From an uncultured Collinsella sp. (GTDB lineage: Bacteria > Actinomycetota > Coriobacteriia > Coriobacteriales > Coriobacteriaceae): 22,332 bases of DNA. The position numbers and the translations under genes were made by a program. The stretch covers positions 1 to 22,332 of the forward strand of contig CABURR010000037.1 in NCBI GenBank assembly GCA_902493985.1. The letters run 5' to 3'. The notes under the pieces are model-generated. The model searched no databases. It was not told the origin of the DNA and saw only the letters and a list, made by a program, of their open reading frames with translations. Below are positions 22,194 to 22,332 of this stretch, piece by piece (within the stretch, counting starts at the first letter, position 1; the number at the start of each line of letters is the position of its first letter).

Positions 22194-22285
22194 AGCCCCT
22201 GCTGCATGAAAGACCGCGGATTAGGCCGACAATGGTGAGTGTCTAATTCAGCCGCGGCGGCCGCGCCGCATTCATGGAAGGGGCT
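22194..22285 (+). ncRNA. Candidate IS110 bridge-RNA-like structured leader
   Basis: Just before the transposase start. Outer pairing: agcccct (22194-22200) with aggggct (22279-22285), and catgaa (22205-22210) with ttcatg (22271-22276). Inner hairpin: ccgcgg-attag (22214-22224) with ctaat-tcag-ccgcgg (22243-22257), leaving an 18-base loop. The outer stem would cover the transposase ribosome site ggaaggggc. IS110-group elements are known to encode a bridge RNA in this non-coding end; whether this is it depends on finding the element boundaries. Confidence 0.4.
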
Positions 22286-22288
22286 CCC

Positions 22289-22332
22289 ATGCTCGATACT
22301 ACCACCTTCGTCGGCCTCGACGTCCACGCCCG
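22289..22332 (+). CDS. IS110-family transposase, first 14 codons
   Basis: The window ends inside this gene. Only MLDTTTFVGLDVHA is encoded. The VGLDVHA block matches the N-terminal RuvC-like (DEDD) motif VGIDVHK/A of IS110-family recombinases, with the first catalytic Asp at residue 11. ggaagggg lies 6-13 bases upstream as ribosome site. Too short to tell IS110 from IS1111 subgroups or whether it is intact. Confidence 0.7.
   Translation, partial: MLDTTTFVGLDVHA

Overview
The window is a high-GC bacterial chromosome segment that looks like a gut actinobacterium of the class Coriobacteriia, most likely Collinsella. That assignment is an inference from codon and base usage, gene content (a bile-acid 12-alpha-hydroxysteroid dehydrogenase, Pst, DegV, PepV-like dipeptidase) and the many short palindromic intergenic repeats; no rRNA or other marker gene is present.

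Layout. 2-1279: 3' part of a Zn/Cd-type P1B ATPase (+), followed by a long hairpin and a possible small structured RNA, then a convergent DtxR/MntR-type regulator (-) with three copies of one half-site upstream. 2136-4772: an ABC-F (Uup-type) ATPase and a Cof-type HAD phosphatase in one minus-strand operon. 4936-8592: the phosphate operon pstS-pstC-pstA-pstB (-), closed by a clear terminator. 9028-11182: HAD phosphatase then PepV-like M20 dipeptidase (-), divergent from degV (+, 11339-12199). 

12368-16846 is the accessory region. It lies between two copies of the 3' end of a LOG-family gene, about 91% identical by hand count. Inside are a probable MITE-like element, a TOTE-type archaeo-eukaryotic primase ORF, an SF2 helicase/PLD-like ORF in the same frame, and a DinJ/YafQ-type toxin-antitoxin pair. 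One in-frame TAA separates primase and helicase; without it they would form a single protein of about 1003 residues, the usual TOTE conflict-system architecture as I know it. Base composition is lower in GC than the flanks.

17687-22110: tgt (queuosine/tRNA modification), several large palindromes, a 12-alpha-HSDH-like short-chain dehydrogenase (-), and a divergent acidic coiled-coil, tail-anchored protein of unknown function. The window ends inside the first 14 codons of an IS110-family transposase, preceded by a foldable segment that could be its bridge RNA.

The non-coding DNA is unusually structured: at least five distinct palindrome types are seen, some in several copies, and two of them supply the stop codon of the adjacent gene. 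The strongest leads are the interrupted TOTE gene on its LOG-flanked island and this repeat landscape.
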